Positions 54,048 through 62,687 of a stretch of DNA of 64,000 nucleotides are shown here, in pieces. The stretch covers positions 1-64,000 of the forward strand of contig JAHPZI010000008.1 in assembly GCA_019058295.1 (NCBI GenBank), in the 5' to 3' direction. The notes beneath the pieces were generated by a model. That model ran no database searches. It was not told where the DNA came from and saw only the letters and a list, made by a program, of their open reading frames with translations. How positions within the stretch are numbered: the first letter of the stretch is position 1; each line of letters begins with the position of its first letter. The position numbers were made by a program, and so were the translations under genes. The stretch comes from Promethearchaeota archaeon. GTDB taxonomy: Archaea > Asgardarchaeota > Lokiarchaeia > Sigyniarchaeales > SOKP01.

Positions 54048-54494
54048 TTATAAATCTTCGGTTAAGTCTTCGAACGCTTCCATGGCTAATTCAATAATTT
54101 CTTGAAATGCCATCGCATCTTGAAGATTACCCTCAACGGTAATGTCTCCTGCCATATATGCTGAGGTGGCATCAACCTCGCCAAATAGCATACCGGCACC
54201 AACTGCCATTGTGCATGAAAATGTAAAGCTAGGATTGTCTATTTCGCCTTCTCCATAACTTATATCACCATTTTGGGCTTTAATCCAATACTTCTTATCT
54301 ACATCTGTTAGAATTTGTTGTACGGCTATATCCATATCCTCTAATTCTTCAGCGAGGTCCTCATTTTCTGTGGATACTGCTTTGAAGAATTTAAAGACGT
54401 CTATCATATCTTCAGGCTTCGCTGCATCAGCGCCTCCATCAAATTTTGCTTTTAAACTTTTTAATAATGCTTCATCAACCATTTTAAATTTCAA
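54048..54494 (-). CDS. SCP2-like lipid-binding protein
   Basis: 148 residues, acidic. Contains WIKAQNGDISYGEGE, ITVEGNLQDAMAFQEIIELAMEAF in the SCP2 order (strands then GdI.veGnl.dA). Different from the SCP2 protein at 37893-38330, so two divergent members are present. Ligand unknown. Confidence 0.65.
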   Translation of the reverse strand: MKFKMVDEALLKSLKAKFDGGADAAKPEDMIDVFKFFKAVSTENEDLAEELEDMDIAVQQILTDVDKKYWIKAQNGDISYGEGEIDNPSFTFSCTMAVGAGMLFGEVDATSAYMAGDITVEGNLQDAMAFQEIIELAMEAFEDLTEDL

Positions 54495-54739
54495 CCTTAT
54501 TTTATAATTTAGTATATTTGTTAATTATTTAATATATTAAATTGTAACTTATAATAACCTTTTAAAATATAAAAAGGTTTCAAACTCTTCTAGGATTTTA
54601 TCATTTTTAAGTATTATAATTTGAATCTTTTTTTTTTTCATTTTTACATAAAAAATTATAATAAAATAAGCCAACCTTTAAAATTTATATGCTTTATCGT
54701 TAAGTTTTTGAGAAATAAATTTTTTTTATTTTTACTTAG

Positions 54740-54789
54740 TAAAATGTGAATGAAAAATCATGAATAAAATGTGAATGAAAAATCATGGA
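54740..54789 (+). repeat. 25-bp tandem duplication over the transporter start codon
   Basis: TAAAATGTGAATGAAAAATC plus ATGAA (54740-54764) is repeated with one change at 54765-54789. The second copy contains the start ATG (54785); the first contains an out-of-frame ATG (54760) opening a four-codon frame ATGAATAAAATGTGA. Confidence 0.8.
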
Positions 54790-56002
54790 TAACCTTGAGG
54801 ATCATCAGAAATGGTATTTTTGGCCAGTGTTATTGCTAAGTTTGTTATACCCAATTAATTTATCGGTATTGGGCGTGTCAATTCCAATTTATTACTATAA
54901 TGAAGGAGTAAGTATTGAAATTATCGGTTTTTTAGCAGCGGCCATAGCTTTACCTTACAGTTTTTCTCCTTTATTATTAAATAAACTCTCGGAAAAGTTT
55001 GGAAGGAAAAAAAGCGTTCTAATCGCAACTTTAGGTGCGACAGCAGCACAAATTAGTTTTTACATCACATTAGAACCTTTAATATTCTTTATTGCAAGAC
55101 TCGCTGAAGGTTTTATAATGGGTTTCTATTGGACTAACTTGCAGGCAACCATATCCGACAGCTCTAAAGAGAAGCGTAGTAAATATACAGCAGTTTTTAA
55201 CCTTTCTTGGAATATAGGTGTTTTAATTGGACTTTTATTTGGCGCAATTGTAGTATTTTTTGTCGAGGATGTTTTAATTATTTTTTATCTTTCTCCCGTA
55301 ATAATGATAATTACTTGCGTTATTGCTGTATTTTTTTTTAAAAACCCACCTTATGCAAACTCACAAATTTCCTCAATAAATCAAAATAACATAAAAGCTG
55401 ATGTCTTTGACTCACAAAATAAAAACGATTTTTCCAAGTATTCCATACCTGTTATGGTGCCAATTATAATTATTGCAGGTTATTCAATTTTAAGGGCAAG
55501 TATAGGATTCTTGTATCCGATTAAATCCGAAATATTAGGAATTGAAACTTATACAGTGTATTTATTTATATTTTTTTTAGTTCTCACTCAAGCAATTTTC
55601 GCTACGCTTTCAAGTTTCTTAAGCATGAAATGGTTAAAATGCGTTACTCTAATGTCGTTAGGGGTTATCACGCTTCTAATGCTGATTTTTGGCATTGTCG
55701 TAGATTACAACGCAGCTCTTTTTATAGCACTTTTTTTGATAATAGGTGTTTTTTGCGGGATACTTTACGGCTCAGCTTTAAAATTATTTATTGCGCTTAA
55801 TGTTAAAAAAAAAACCACCAAATATACGAGCATTAACGAGAGTATAATTGGTATATTCTTTTTAATTATCCCAATTTTACTTGGATTTATTGCTACCGCT
55901 GATTTAAATTTAGGATTTTATGTAATTGCATTCGTTTTCCTATTAAACCTTATCATAGCTTCGATTTTCATTATTCAAATTCAAAAAGATTCAGAAAAAT
56001 AA
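54785..56002 (+). CDS. MFS transporter
   Basis: 405 residues, 12 hydrophobic segments in two halves. Loop 2-3 has NKLSEKFGRKKS, the MFS motif A (G-x-x-x-D/E-R-x-G-R-[RK]) and ISDSSKEKRSKYTAVFNLSW lies in the next helix. Exports or imports small solutes; substrate not readable. Preceded by a 25-bp tandem duplication that covers its start. tRNA-Asp begins 4 bp after its stop on the other strand. Confidence 0.78.
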   Translation: MDNLEDHQKWYFWPVLLLSLLYPINLSVLGVSIPIYYYNEGVSIEIIGFLAAAIALPYSFSPLLLNKLSEKFGRKKSVLIATLGATAAQISFYITLEPLIFFIARLAEGFIMGFYWTNLQATISDSSKEKRSKYTAVFNLSWNIGVLIGLLFGAIVVFFVEDVLIIFYLSPVIMIITCVIAVFFFKNPPYANSQISSINQNNIKADVFDSQNKNDFSKYSIPVMVPIIIIAGYSILRASIGFLYPIKSEILGIETYTVYLFIFFLVLTQAIFATLSSFLSMKWLKCVTLMSLGVITLLMLIFGIVVDYNAALFIALFLIIGVFCGILYGSALKLFIALNVKKKTTKYTSINESIIGIFFLIIPILLGFIATADLNLGFYVIAFVFLLNLIIASIFIIQIQKDSEK

Positions 56003-56005
56003 AAA

Positions 56006-56110
56006 CGCCCACACCGGGAGTTTCAATGGGTGTCGCAATTACACCCAAATTTGAACCCGGGTCGCAGGAGTGACAGTCCCGAATGCTGGACCGAACTACA
56101 CTATGTGGGC
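56006..56110 (-). tRNA. trnD: tRNA-Asp(GUC) with 30-base intron in the T-loop
   Basis: Minus strand: 5' acceptor GCCCACA pairs with TGTGGGC, discriminator G. D-stem GTGT/GCAT, anticodon stem CGGGA/TCCTG with loop CTGTCAC (anticodon GTC = Asp), T-stem CCGGG/CCCGG and loop TTCAAAT after removal of 30 bases. Mature length 75 without CCA. The intron (56020-56049) interrupts the T-loop between positions 59 and 60, not the usual 37/38. The T-run downstream can end transcription. Confidence 0.93.
56020..56049 (-). other. Intron of tRNA-Asp, T-loop position
   Basis: Folds as a bulge-helix-bulge: exon T-stem, central 4-bp helix TTCA/TGAA, 3-base bulges AAT and ACT, intron helix TGGGTGT/ACACCCA with 7-base loop. 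Cutting after the second bulge base at both sites leaves a perfect T-loop TTCAAAT. This is the substrate shape of archaeal tRNA splicing endonuclease. Confidence 0.85.
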
Positions 56111-56277
56111 TTTTATTGTAAGGTAAAAGAATTACTAAAGCAAAAGAATAGATAACATAAAAATTTTTTTGAGAAAAAAGTTTTTAGAAATCAAGCATAA
56201 AAATATTAAAAGCATTTTTATCCTTACAATCTATTAATTTTTTTAGAAGAGAAATTGAGAGATAAAAAACTACGCAA

Positions 56278-56382
56278 GGGCCTATAATCTAGTCTGGATA
56301 TTTGTTTTCACTTAGGAAATAAGCCAAAAAGGGTGCCCGGCTTCGGACTGGGATGTCGCAGGTTCGAATCCTGCTAGGCCCA
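56278..56382 (+). tRNA. trnR: tRNA-Arg(UCG) with 30-base intron in the D-loop
   Basis: Plus strand: acceptor GGGCCTA/TAGGCCC, discriminator A. D-stem ATCT/GGGT, anticodon stem CCCGG/CTGGG with loop CTTCGGA (anticodon TCG = Arg), T-stem GCAGG/CCTGC with loop TTCGAAT. Removing 30 bases in the D-loop (after AGTCTGGAT) gives a normal 75-base tRNA. No CCA encoded. Divergent from tRNA-Asp, 167 bp apart. Confidence 0.93.
56301..56330 (+). other. Intron of tRNA-Arg, D-loop position
   Basis: Boundaries are ambiguous by one base (56300-56329 or 56301-56330). TCTGG can pair with CCAAA (one C.A mismatch) as central helix, bulges ATA and about AA, and TTTGTTTTC with GAAATAAG (G.U pairs, one bulge) as intron helix. 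A relaxed bulge-helix-bulge, less perfect than in tRNA-Asp. Confidence 0.7.
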
Positions 56383-56487
56383 TTTTATAAATTAAAAAAT
56401 AAAACTTAACTGGATTTAGAAAATTTTTGTAAAGTATAAACAATGAGAATCTCTTTATTTTTTTTTGAGACTTTCTTTATATTTAAT

Positions 56488-57150
56488 TTAAATTAACTCT
56501 TCAATTTTTTTTGCGAGATTTGACATAAGTACAATTCCCATTCCTAATCTTATAGTGGAATTGAATAATAAAACTAGAATGAATTTAACTCCTAAGATGT
56601 GCATATATTGCGAACAAACTTTTTGTTGGTCATCTAATTCAAGTAGCATTCTTCTTATACTTGATAGATTATTTTTTTCTCTTGATTCAAACTCTCTAAT
56701 TGTATCAGATAAAGTCATATGAGGTAGAGAAGAGTAGATGACATTTCCTTCGAGTGTGAATAAACCGCTTCCTAATATTTCTTTGTCATCAACCGTGCTT
56801 CTTAAAAGGTCAATTATTTCTTGAAACATGGGCAAGGTGGTGAGAGTACTAAGTTCCCCTCCTTTTTTTTGACTTTCTTCTAATGCTTCACCAGATCCTT
56901 CAAAGAATTCCATTTTTGATAATTCGTAATCAATTTTTTGATAGCCTCTTACTTTAAAATTTTTGTCTATAAAAGCTTGAAATGTGTGTTCACATACTAG
57001 TCCAGACGGTATTGATACAGTAGTTAATTGTTTGCTTTGATTTATAATTTTACTAGGAATAGTTAATTCATTTCTCTTATTACATTGAGGACATACTATC
57101 CTAACTTCCTTAAATTCTACCTGAGGGGCAGCTTTATTCGCATCGATCAT
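56488..57150 (-). CDS. Zinc-ribbon protein with roadblock/longin-like domain
   Basis: 220 residues. N-terminal CPQCNKRNELTIP with later VCEH gives a zinc-binding knuckle (residues 20-60). The rest (about 100-220; GSGLFTLEGNVIYSSLPHMTLSDTIREFESR, KFILVLLFNSTIRLGMGIVLM) has the strand-helix order of a roadblock/LC7-like domain, with a helical middle. Such proteins regulate small GTPases in Asgard archaea. The assignment of the second domain is by pattern only. Confidence 0.6.
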   Translation of the reverse strand: MIDANKAAPQVEFKEVRIVCPQCNKRNELTIPSKIINQSKQLTTVSIPSGLVCEHTFQAFIDKNFKVRGYQKIDYELSKMEFFEGSGEALEESQKKGGELSTLTTLPMFQEIIDLLRSTVDDKEILGSGLFTLEGNVIYSSLPHMTLSDTIREFESREKNNLSSIRRMLLELDDQQKVCSQYMHILGVKFILVLLFNSTIRLGMGIVLMSNLAKKIEELI

Positions 57151-57559
57151 AAATTTAAATTGCCCTTTTATTTATTCTCATTAAATTAAATTAAATTAAG
57201 TAATCAAATTTATAATAAAATATTTTTCTTTTTATATTATAAACCATCAATATCTTATTTTTTAACAGAAATTCTATACTATATTTTTTCTTAATTTTTT
57301 AATCCATTAGTGAGCAATTTTTCTGAACATTCTGCAAGAAATTTCCAAATATTTTAAAACAAATAATACGTTTATTGTGTAGTACAATAATTCCGAATGA
57401 TGATAGAATATAATCATGAATTTTATTACATTATATAAAATTTATTTACTTTACAGTTATGTTGTTGAAACCTTAATTTTGAATTATACCCCTTTAACCT
57501 AAAATTATTTATAAATTGGAAGTTATAATTATAGATAATAATGGATTTTTGATTAAATA
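57151..57559. other. 409-bp intergenic region, divergent promoters
   Basis: Separates two divergent roadblock-type genes. AT-rich throughout, with TATA-like stretches near both ends (for example TATAAAATTTATTTAC at about 57434). No frame or RNA structure recognised. Confidence 0.5.
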
Positions 57560-57916
57560 ATGTCTGTGTCGCTAGATCTCGATCTAATTATGAATAAATT
57601 AGTAATGGAACTAGGAGCTAAATTATATTTTATATTAATTATCTCTGAAAACGGAGTGGTTATAAAATCATATATAAATGAAGAAGAATTCAATAAAGCA
57701 GCCATTGCTGTAGATATTTCTCAACTCTATGAATTGACAGAAGAAATAACTCAGCTGATTGGTATTCATGCCCCTGATTTTAATATAATTCATTCTGATA
57801 ATTTTTACATTTTGTCAATAAAAATTTTGGAAAAAGTAATTATTCTTTTGACAGAAGACCAAATTGATATCAATCAAGTTTTTGATCTTATTAACAAAAG
57901 TATGAAAACTGATTAA
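57560..57916 (+). CDS. Roadblock/LC7-domain protein
   Basis: 118 residues, whole protein is one roadblock-like domain: helix LIMNKLVMELGAKLYFIL, hydrophobic strand ILIISENGVVI (the usual i.s.dG..va), middle helix AAIAVDISQLYELTEEITQLI, then strands FYILSIKILEKVIILL and final helix. These bind small GTPases or form GEF/GAP platforms. Divergent from the zinc-ribbon roadblock-like gene. Confidence 0.75.
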   Translation: MSVSLDLDLIMNKLVMELGAKLYFILIISENGVVIKSYINEEEFNKAAIAVDISQLYELTEEITQLIGIHAPDFNIIHSDNFYILSIKILEKVIILLTEDQIDINQVFDLINKSMKTD

Positions 57917-57982
57917 TAATTCTCTTGAAAAAGAATCAGAAAAAAAAGAATGAAATATTATTCAAAATAAGAAAAAAAATTT

Positions 57983-60900
57983 CTATTTATAATCGAGGTC
58001 AGCTGATTTTTTTGGTTTGATTCCAATTTTTTCTTGAACTTCTTTTAGATGTCCCTCAAATTGTCCAAGTAATAATTCTTCTTCTTTAAATTTTTTCTGC
58101 AGTTCTCTTATCTCATTATGTAAAAATTCTACGACCGTTTCTTCAAAAGGTCTGAAAGGGCTAACTGCTCCATTAAACTTTTCTACCATTTCACCGTATT
58201 CCTCTTGAAATAATGTGTTTACTGAGGATAAAACATCTGAAATTTCAATCGTTCCTCTTGAAGAAACAAATGCCATAAAATAATTTGTTCCTTCTAAAAT
58301 TCTTCTGTGTATTTCGTTATCATCTACAATTGTACTGTAATCCGTTTGACTGTTAAAAACAGGTTGATATTCTAAAGATGTATCCGATGTTTCTCTGCTA
58401 AAATTTCGTATTGCCGTTAGAAATCCGCCAATTAGAGCAGAGTCCCTCATCATACCCTTGCCTATGAGATGTTTATATTTTTCATCTAAAACTTCCCCGA
58501 ATCTGAAGTCTGATATTTCAATCATTGTCGTTCCTTGTTCCGAGTGGACGATTATTATCCAGTAGATCGAAGCGATTTCGGATATCTGAGCTTCAATAAG
58601 AGAAATTTTTTGTTCTGAAGCCGTTGTTTTCGTTTTTAAGGCAACTAATTCAGAATCTAATTCTCTTTGTGCCTTAACCTTATGCCTTGAAATTAAGAGG
58701 AATACTGCTAAAATGCTCACAGCGATTAATATCCCTATAATGATGAACCACAATAGTATATTTTCTTCCTTGTCTTTACCGTCATCATCATCATCATCAG
58801 CAGGAGGAGCTAAAACAGGTTTTGCTTCTACTGTAAATTTGATTGTTTCTTCAGCGATATAAAAGGGACTAATAAGACGATAAGTCATATTATGTACTCC
58901 AGGAGTAAAAGAAAAAAGATTATATCCTGATGAATTTGATGCTAAGCTTACATTTTTAGTACTAATATTATCGATAAGAATTTCTATCGTCATATTTTCT
59001 CTATTTCCCTTGAAGTTTCCTTCCTCTAAATTCCATGTAAAATTTGTATTTTTGGACTCCTTGATTATACCAGAATAGTCAACGGAGATTTCAAGTTCTT
59101 TTTTTAAAATTTCAACGGCATGTTCGGCGCTTCCTTGATAATAATTAGAATCTATAGTTATGTTTACTCTATAAAAACCTGGTATTGTATCGTTTGAAAT
59201 TTTAGGCAAATTTCCCTCTGGATCTAAAAGAGTGAAAGATTGGACTATTTGTTGACCCCAAGGATGGGGACCATCCATTTCTCCAGTGGCATTATTAATA
59301 AATGTAAGATTTACTGTAACAGGAATTTTTAAATAATTTTCTATCATATATACAAATCCCTGATCAGTAGTATAATTAACAGATAAACTTATAGTCAAGG
59401 AAAATTCCTGCTCTACTTCTAATTCATCAGCAGCTCCAAGGATTTTAACGGTTACATTTCTTTTATATACAATCCAAGGTTCCAAGACAAATTCCGAATA
59501 TGAATATCCTGTTTTACTTGCTGTAAATGTAATATTATAATCGTCCCTTGGAGGAATTTGAAGTTCACCTAAATCAATCTCATTCAAATAAAGCCATAAA
59601 TTTAGGGGTTGATATGGATGTTTTACATAATTCAATTCAGCACCATAATCTAGAAGCTTATATGTTACAGTAGCATTGCTAATCATAGTTCTATTAAAAA
59701 TTTCAGTTGAATTCTCTTTAAAGTTATAACCTAAAACATTCGTAAGATATTCAGCATAATCGACATCCAAAAGTACTGCGCCAATACCGAATTGTGGATT
59801 AAAAACAGTTGTATTCTCCGTAAAACCAATAATTTGCGCACGTTTAAATAATTCCACTTCAACAATTTTTGTACCAAATTTTATATCAGAGCCATCTGTA
59901 AGTGTGACATTAAGAATAGCAATACCTCCCTTTGAATGGTTTAACATTATATAATTATAATTAATAATATCCATATTCTGTACAGGCGTTTCGTATATGT
60001 CTGTAGTTCCATTAGTATCTGTAAATTCGATCCTCAAATTGCCGTCCATTTTACATGTAACATTAAGTCGAAGTTCATTTAATCCATACATCTCTAATTT
60101 GTCGTTGTATGTGATTGAAACATAGTTTGGAGAGTAAAAGGTAATTTTATACTCTTCATAAGATCCATATATTATTAAATGTGTTGAATTCCTATAGTAT
60201 GGAAGTGCATCCCAATAATCATCTATAGTTGGAGATCTTCCTTTTACATTACCTACTATAAAAGAATCATCAAGCAAAATTTCAGCCCTATATTGATCTG
60301 GAAGATCATATGGAGATGGATTAAAATATCTATTATCATAATTTAATTCCCATTCAATCAGATCGGTTTGTGTATTTTCAATAGTTGGTTTGAATGATGC
60401 TTTTGCAGTATTATTTGAAATAGCATTAAAAAAATACAAAGTTCCATTGTAGGTGATATTTGTTAATCCAGTATAAGTATATGATATGGTGGAAGCTCCA
60501 AAGGGAAATATTGGAGCTATATACCCTAAATGACAATATCCACTAGCATTTCCTTGGCCAGGTCCATCATCATTAATAGTAAATTGTTCCCATCCTCCAG
60601 GGGCGATAGGACCTGCATAACATGAATATGCCATACCAGCAAAATCATTTGGTCTTAATTCATCTTTTGTTGGAGAGGTTGCATTTATCAAATCCGTTAG
60701 ATAGAATTCAAAAGATGCATTCGTACTATAATAAAACCATTGGAACATAAAATTTGTAGGCGGTTTCCCCCCATAACCCCCTCCAGTTGAATTATAATTT
60801 ACATAAGAAAATGAGTTGTTAGCTATTTCATGAATTTCGACATCAAAAGAAAAATTAAGACCTGTTTCAATGGGACCAGCTGTTTTAGGAGATTTTTTAT

Positions 60901-61075
60901 TTATAGGTTCTTCTTTTATGATATCTTTATCTTTTATATCTAAAATAGGATCATTTTCTAATTTCTTTTGATTATTTGCTGGAATTATTCCCTGATTTAT
61001 AATTCCTGTAAAAATACTTAATGTAAAAAGAGAAATCAAAATAATTCCTAAAATTCTCAGGTTTTTTTTGCTCAT
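57983..61075 (-). CDS. Large membrane receptor-like protein with cytoplasmic longin-like domain
   Basis: 1030 residues. N-terminal hydrophobic signal anchor (about 4-28), a long extracellular part (about 30-755) rich in Asn-X-Ser/Thr sites, Tyr and Gly, folding as beta-domains (SFDVEIHEIANNSF, YNITFTASKTGYSYSE), an acidic linker (DDDDDDGKDKEE), one transmembrane helix (about 772-796) and a cytoplasmic part: coiled coil (about 800-830), a longin/roadblock-like module (about 835-960; IYWIIIVHSEQGTTMIEISDFRF, LIGGFLTAIRNFS) and a final coiled coil. The order ectodomain-TM-longin suggests a receptor that signals to cytosolic GTPases. I know no named homologue. Confidence 0.75.
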   Translation of the reverse strand: MSKKNLRILGIILISLFTLSIFTGIINQGIIPANNQKKLENDPILDIKDKDIIKEEPINKKSPKTAGPIETGLNFSFDVEIHEIANNSFSYVNYNSTGGGYGGKPPTNFMFQWFYYSTNASFEFYLTDLINATSPTKDELRPNDFAGMAYSCYAGPIAPGGWEQFTINDDGPGQGNASGYCHLGYIAPIFPFGASTISYTYTGLTNITYNGTLYFFNAISNNTAKASFKPTIENTQTDLIEWELNYDNRYFNPSPYDLPDQYRAEILLDDSFIVGNVKGRSPTIDDYWDALPYYRNSTHLIIYGSYEEYKITFYSPNYVSITYNDKLEMYGLNELRLNVTCKMDGNLRIEFTDTNGTTDIYETPVQNMDIINYNYIMLNHSKGGIAILNVTLTDGSDIKFGTKIVEVELFKRAQIIGFTENTTVFNPQFGIGAVLLDVDYAEYLTNVLGYNFKENSTEIFNRTMISNATVTYKLLDYGAELNYVKHPYQPLNLWLYLNEIDLGELQIPPRDDYNITFTASKTGYSYSEFVLEPWIVYKRNVTVKILGAADELEVEQEFSLTISLSVNYTTDQGFVYMIENYLKIPVTVNLTFINNATGEMDGPHPWGQQIVQSFTLLDPEGNLPKISNDTIPGFYRVNITIDSNYYQGSAEHAVEILKKELEISVDYSGIIKESKNTNFTWNLEEGNFKGNRENMTIEILIDNISTKNVSLASNSSGYNLFSFTPGVHNMTYRLISPFYIAEETIKFTVEAKPVLAPPADDDDDDGKDKEENILLWFIIIGILIAVSILAVFLLISRHKVKAQRELDSELVALKTKTTASEQKISLIEAQISEIASIYWIIIVHSEQGTTMIEISDFRFGEVLDEKYKHLIGKGMMRDSALIGGFLTAIRNFSRETSDTSLEYQPVFNSQTDYSTIVDDNEIHRRILEGTNYFMAFVSSRGTIEISDVLSSVNTLFQEEYGEMVEKFNGAVSPFRPFEETVVEFLHNEIRELQKKFKEEELLLGQFEGHLKEVQEKIGIKPKKSADLDYK

Positions 61076-61333
61076 CTTACTTCAGAAATTTAATTGATAA
61101 AGATCTTTTATTTATTTATTTTTTTTTTTCATATATTAATGATTTGTAGTCTAATTTTTGATTTTTTATGCAAGTATATTCTTTTTGATAATATCTTCCT
61201 ATTTAATAAATGTGTTAGTAATCTATATATAATAATTGACTCATATAAATATGACTTCCAGACGAGTATTTTATTCATCATAATTATTTTACATCCAAGT
61301 CAAAGCTTTTAATAAAACAAACATAATAAGATA

Positions 61334-62155
61334 ATGATGAAATTAAGTATTGTTTCTGGATTGAAAGAATCCAAGAGCAATCAAGAGAAAATCAATGAAA
61401 GATTCAAAAATTTATGTGAATTGTTAAAACCCCTTAATTTTGAGGGCATTGAACTCAGCTTATTAGAACCAGAAAAGATTGATGTTAATAAACTAATTGA
61501 AATTAAAGATTCTTATAACATGGAGATTCCTGCACTAGGAACAGGTAGCACCTATCTCCGTTTTGGTTATTCCCTAGGGCATGTAGAAGAAAACATGCGA
61601 TTAAAAGCTATTGAAAGGCTTGAAAAATATATTAATCTTGCTCGAGAATTACAGTCAAAAGTAATCATTGGCTTAATTAGAGGGCGTTTTAGTTGTCAAA
61701 GTAGTCCTAAAAAAGAAAAATTGAATATTTTACATTCACTAAAAGAATGTTGTAGAATCGCAGAAAATAATAATGTGGAATTGTTATTTGAACCGATTAA
61801 CAGGTTTGAAATAGATTCTTACAACACAATTTCAGAATCAATGGAATTATTAGAAGAAATTGGGTCAGACAACTTAAAACTATTAATCGATTCATTTCAC
61901 ACTTATTTAGAAGAAGATCCGATTTTTATTTGGGAAGATATGAACGATATCGTTCCATACGTTGCTCATCTACATTTAGCAGATGATAATAGACGGGCTC
62001 CAGGGACAGGCCATTTTGATTTTAAATCATTCTTAAATATCTTTAAAGAATCTGGATTTAAAGGTTTTGCGTCAATTGAATCGATAATGAAGCCTTCTTT
62101 TGAAGATGTGGCTAAGGAATCATCAGAATATTTAAAAATGATTTTATCATTATAG
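61334..62155 (+). CDS. Sugar isomerase/epimerase-like TIM-barrel protein
   Basis: 273 residues of the xylose isomerase-like/AP endonuclease-2 superfamily. Metal-site segments: LLFEPINRFEIDSYN (Glu), LLIDSFHTYLEEDP (Asp-His), HLHLADDNRRAPGTGHFDF (His/Asp/Asp) and FASIESIM (Glu). The arrangement fits tagatose/hydroxypyruvate/sugar epimerases better than DNA endonuclease IV. Substrate unknown. ATG at 61334 or the ATG three bases later. Confidence 0.8.
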   Translation: MMKLSIVSGLKESKSNQEKINERFKNLCELLKPLNFEGIELSLLEPEKIDVNKLIEIKDSYNMEIPALGTGSTYLRFGYSLGHVEENMRLKAIERLEKYINLARELQSKVIIGLIRGRFSCQSSPKKEKLNILHSLKECCRIAENNNVELLFEPINRFEIDSYNTISESMELLEEIGSDNLKLLIDSFHTYLEEDPIFIWEDMNDIVPYVAHLHLADDNRRAPGTGHFDFKSFLNIFKESGFKGFASIESIMKPSFEDVAKESSEYLKMILSL

Positions 62156-62214
62156 ATTTTGAATACCAATTTGGAAAGAGAGATAAAAATATATTAGTCT
62201 TTTGAACCGTTATC

Positions 62215-62556
62215 CTATTGATTATGGTTCTCTGAATCATCTTCTAATAAACATGCTTCCTCATCAAATTCAAGAGCACACTTTTCATTATATCTTACAA
62301 TATAATAAATAACCAATCCAATAAAACTAGTAAAAAATACAATCGGAACATATTTATATCCAGTAAGCTGCTTTTTTTTTATATCCTTATAGGTCCAAAA
62401 TGCTAATAATGAACTAACAATGAACCAAGCGATAATAATAATTATAATGAATAGAAGCGTATTTCCGTATCCCATTATAGTATTATAAGGATTATTTTCG
62501 GGGTAATCTGGCTCAGGATAATCTTGAAATATTTTAGAAATTATAAACCTAAACAT
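62215..62556 (-). CDS. Two-helix membrane protein, paralogue of 21454-21780
   Basis: 113 residues. Same order as its relative: N-terminus, GNTLLFIIIIIIAWFIVSSLL helix, WTYKDIKKKQ loop, second helix, acidic tail (EFDEEACLLEDDSE). The shared GNTLL..W..YKD pattern supports paralogy. Function unknown. Confidence 0.65.
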   Translation of the reverse strand: MFRFIISKIFQDYPEPDYPENNPYNTIMGYGNTLLFIIIIIIAWFIVSSLLAFWTYKDIKKKQLTGYKYVPIVFFTSFIGLVIYYIVRYNEKCALEFDEEACLLEDDSENHNQ

Positions 62557-62687
62557 ATTAAGTAATATATTAGATAACTCTAAAAAAAGATATTATTAAT
62601 AAAAAATAATAACTAAAGATTTTCTGGTTAATGAATTATTAAATCAACTTGTATTATAATTTATCATCCTAAAAAAAAAGATTTTAT

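Noticed and set aside
61094..61312. 72-residue frame rich in Phe/Ile/Leu
   Set aside because: Pure AT-rich composition in the gap before the isomerase-like gene, no ribosome site and no pattern; most likely chance.
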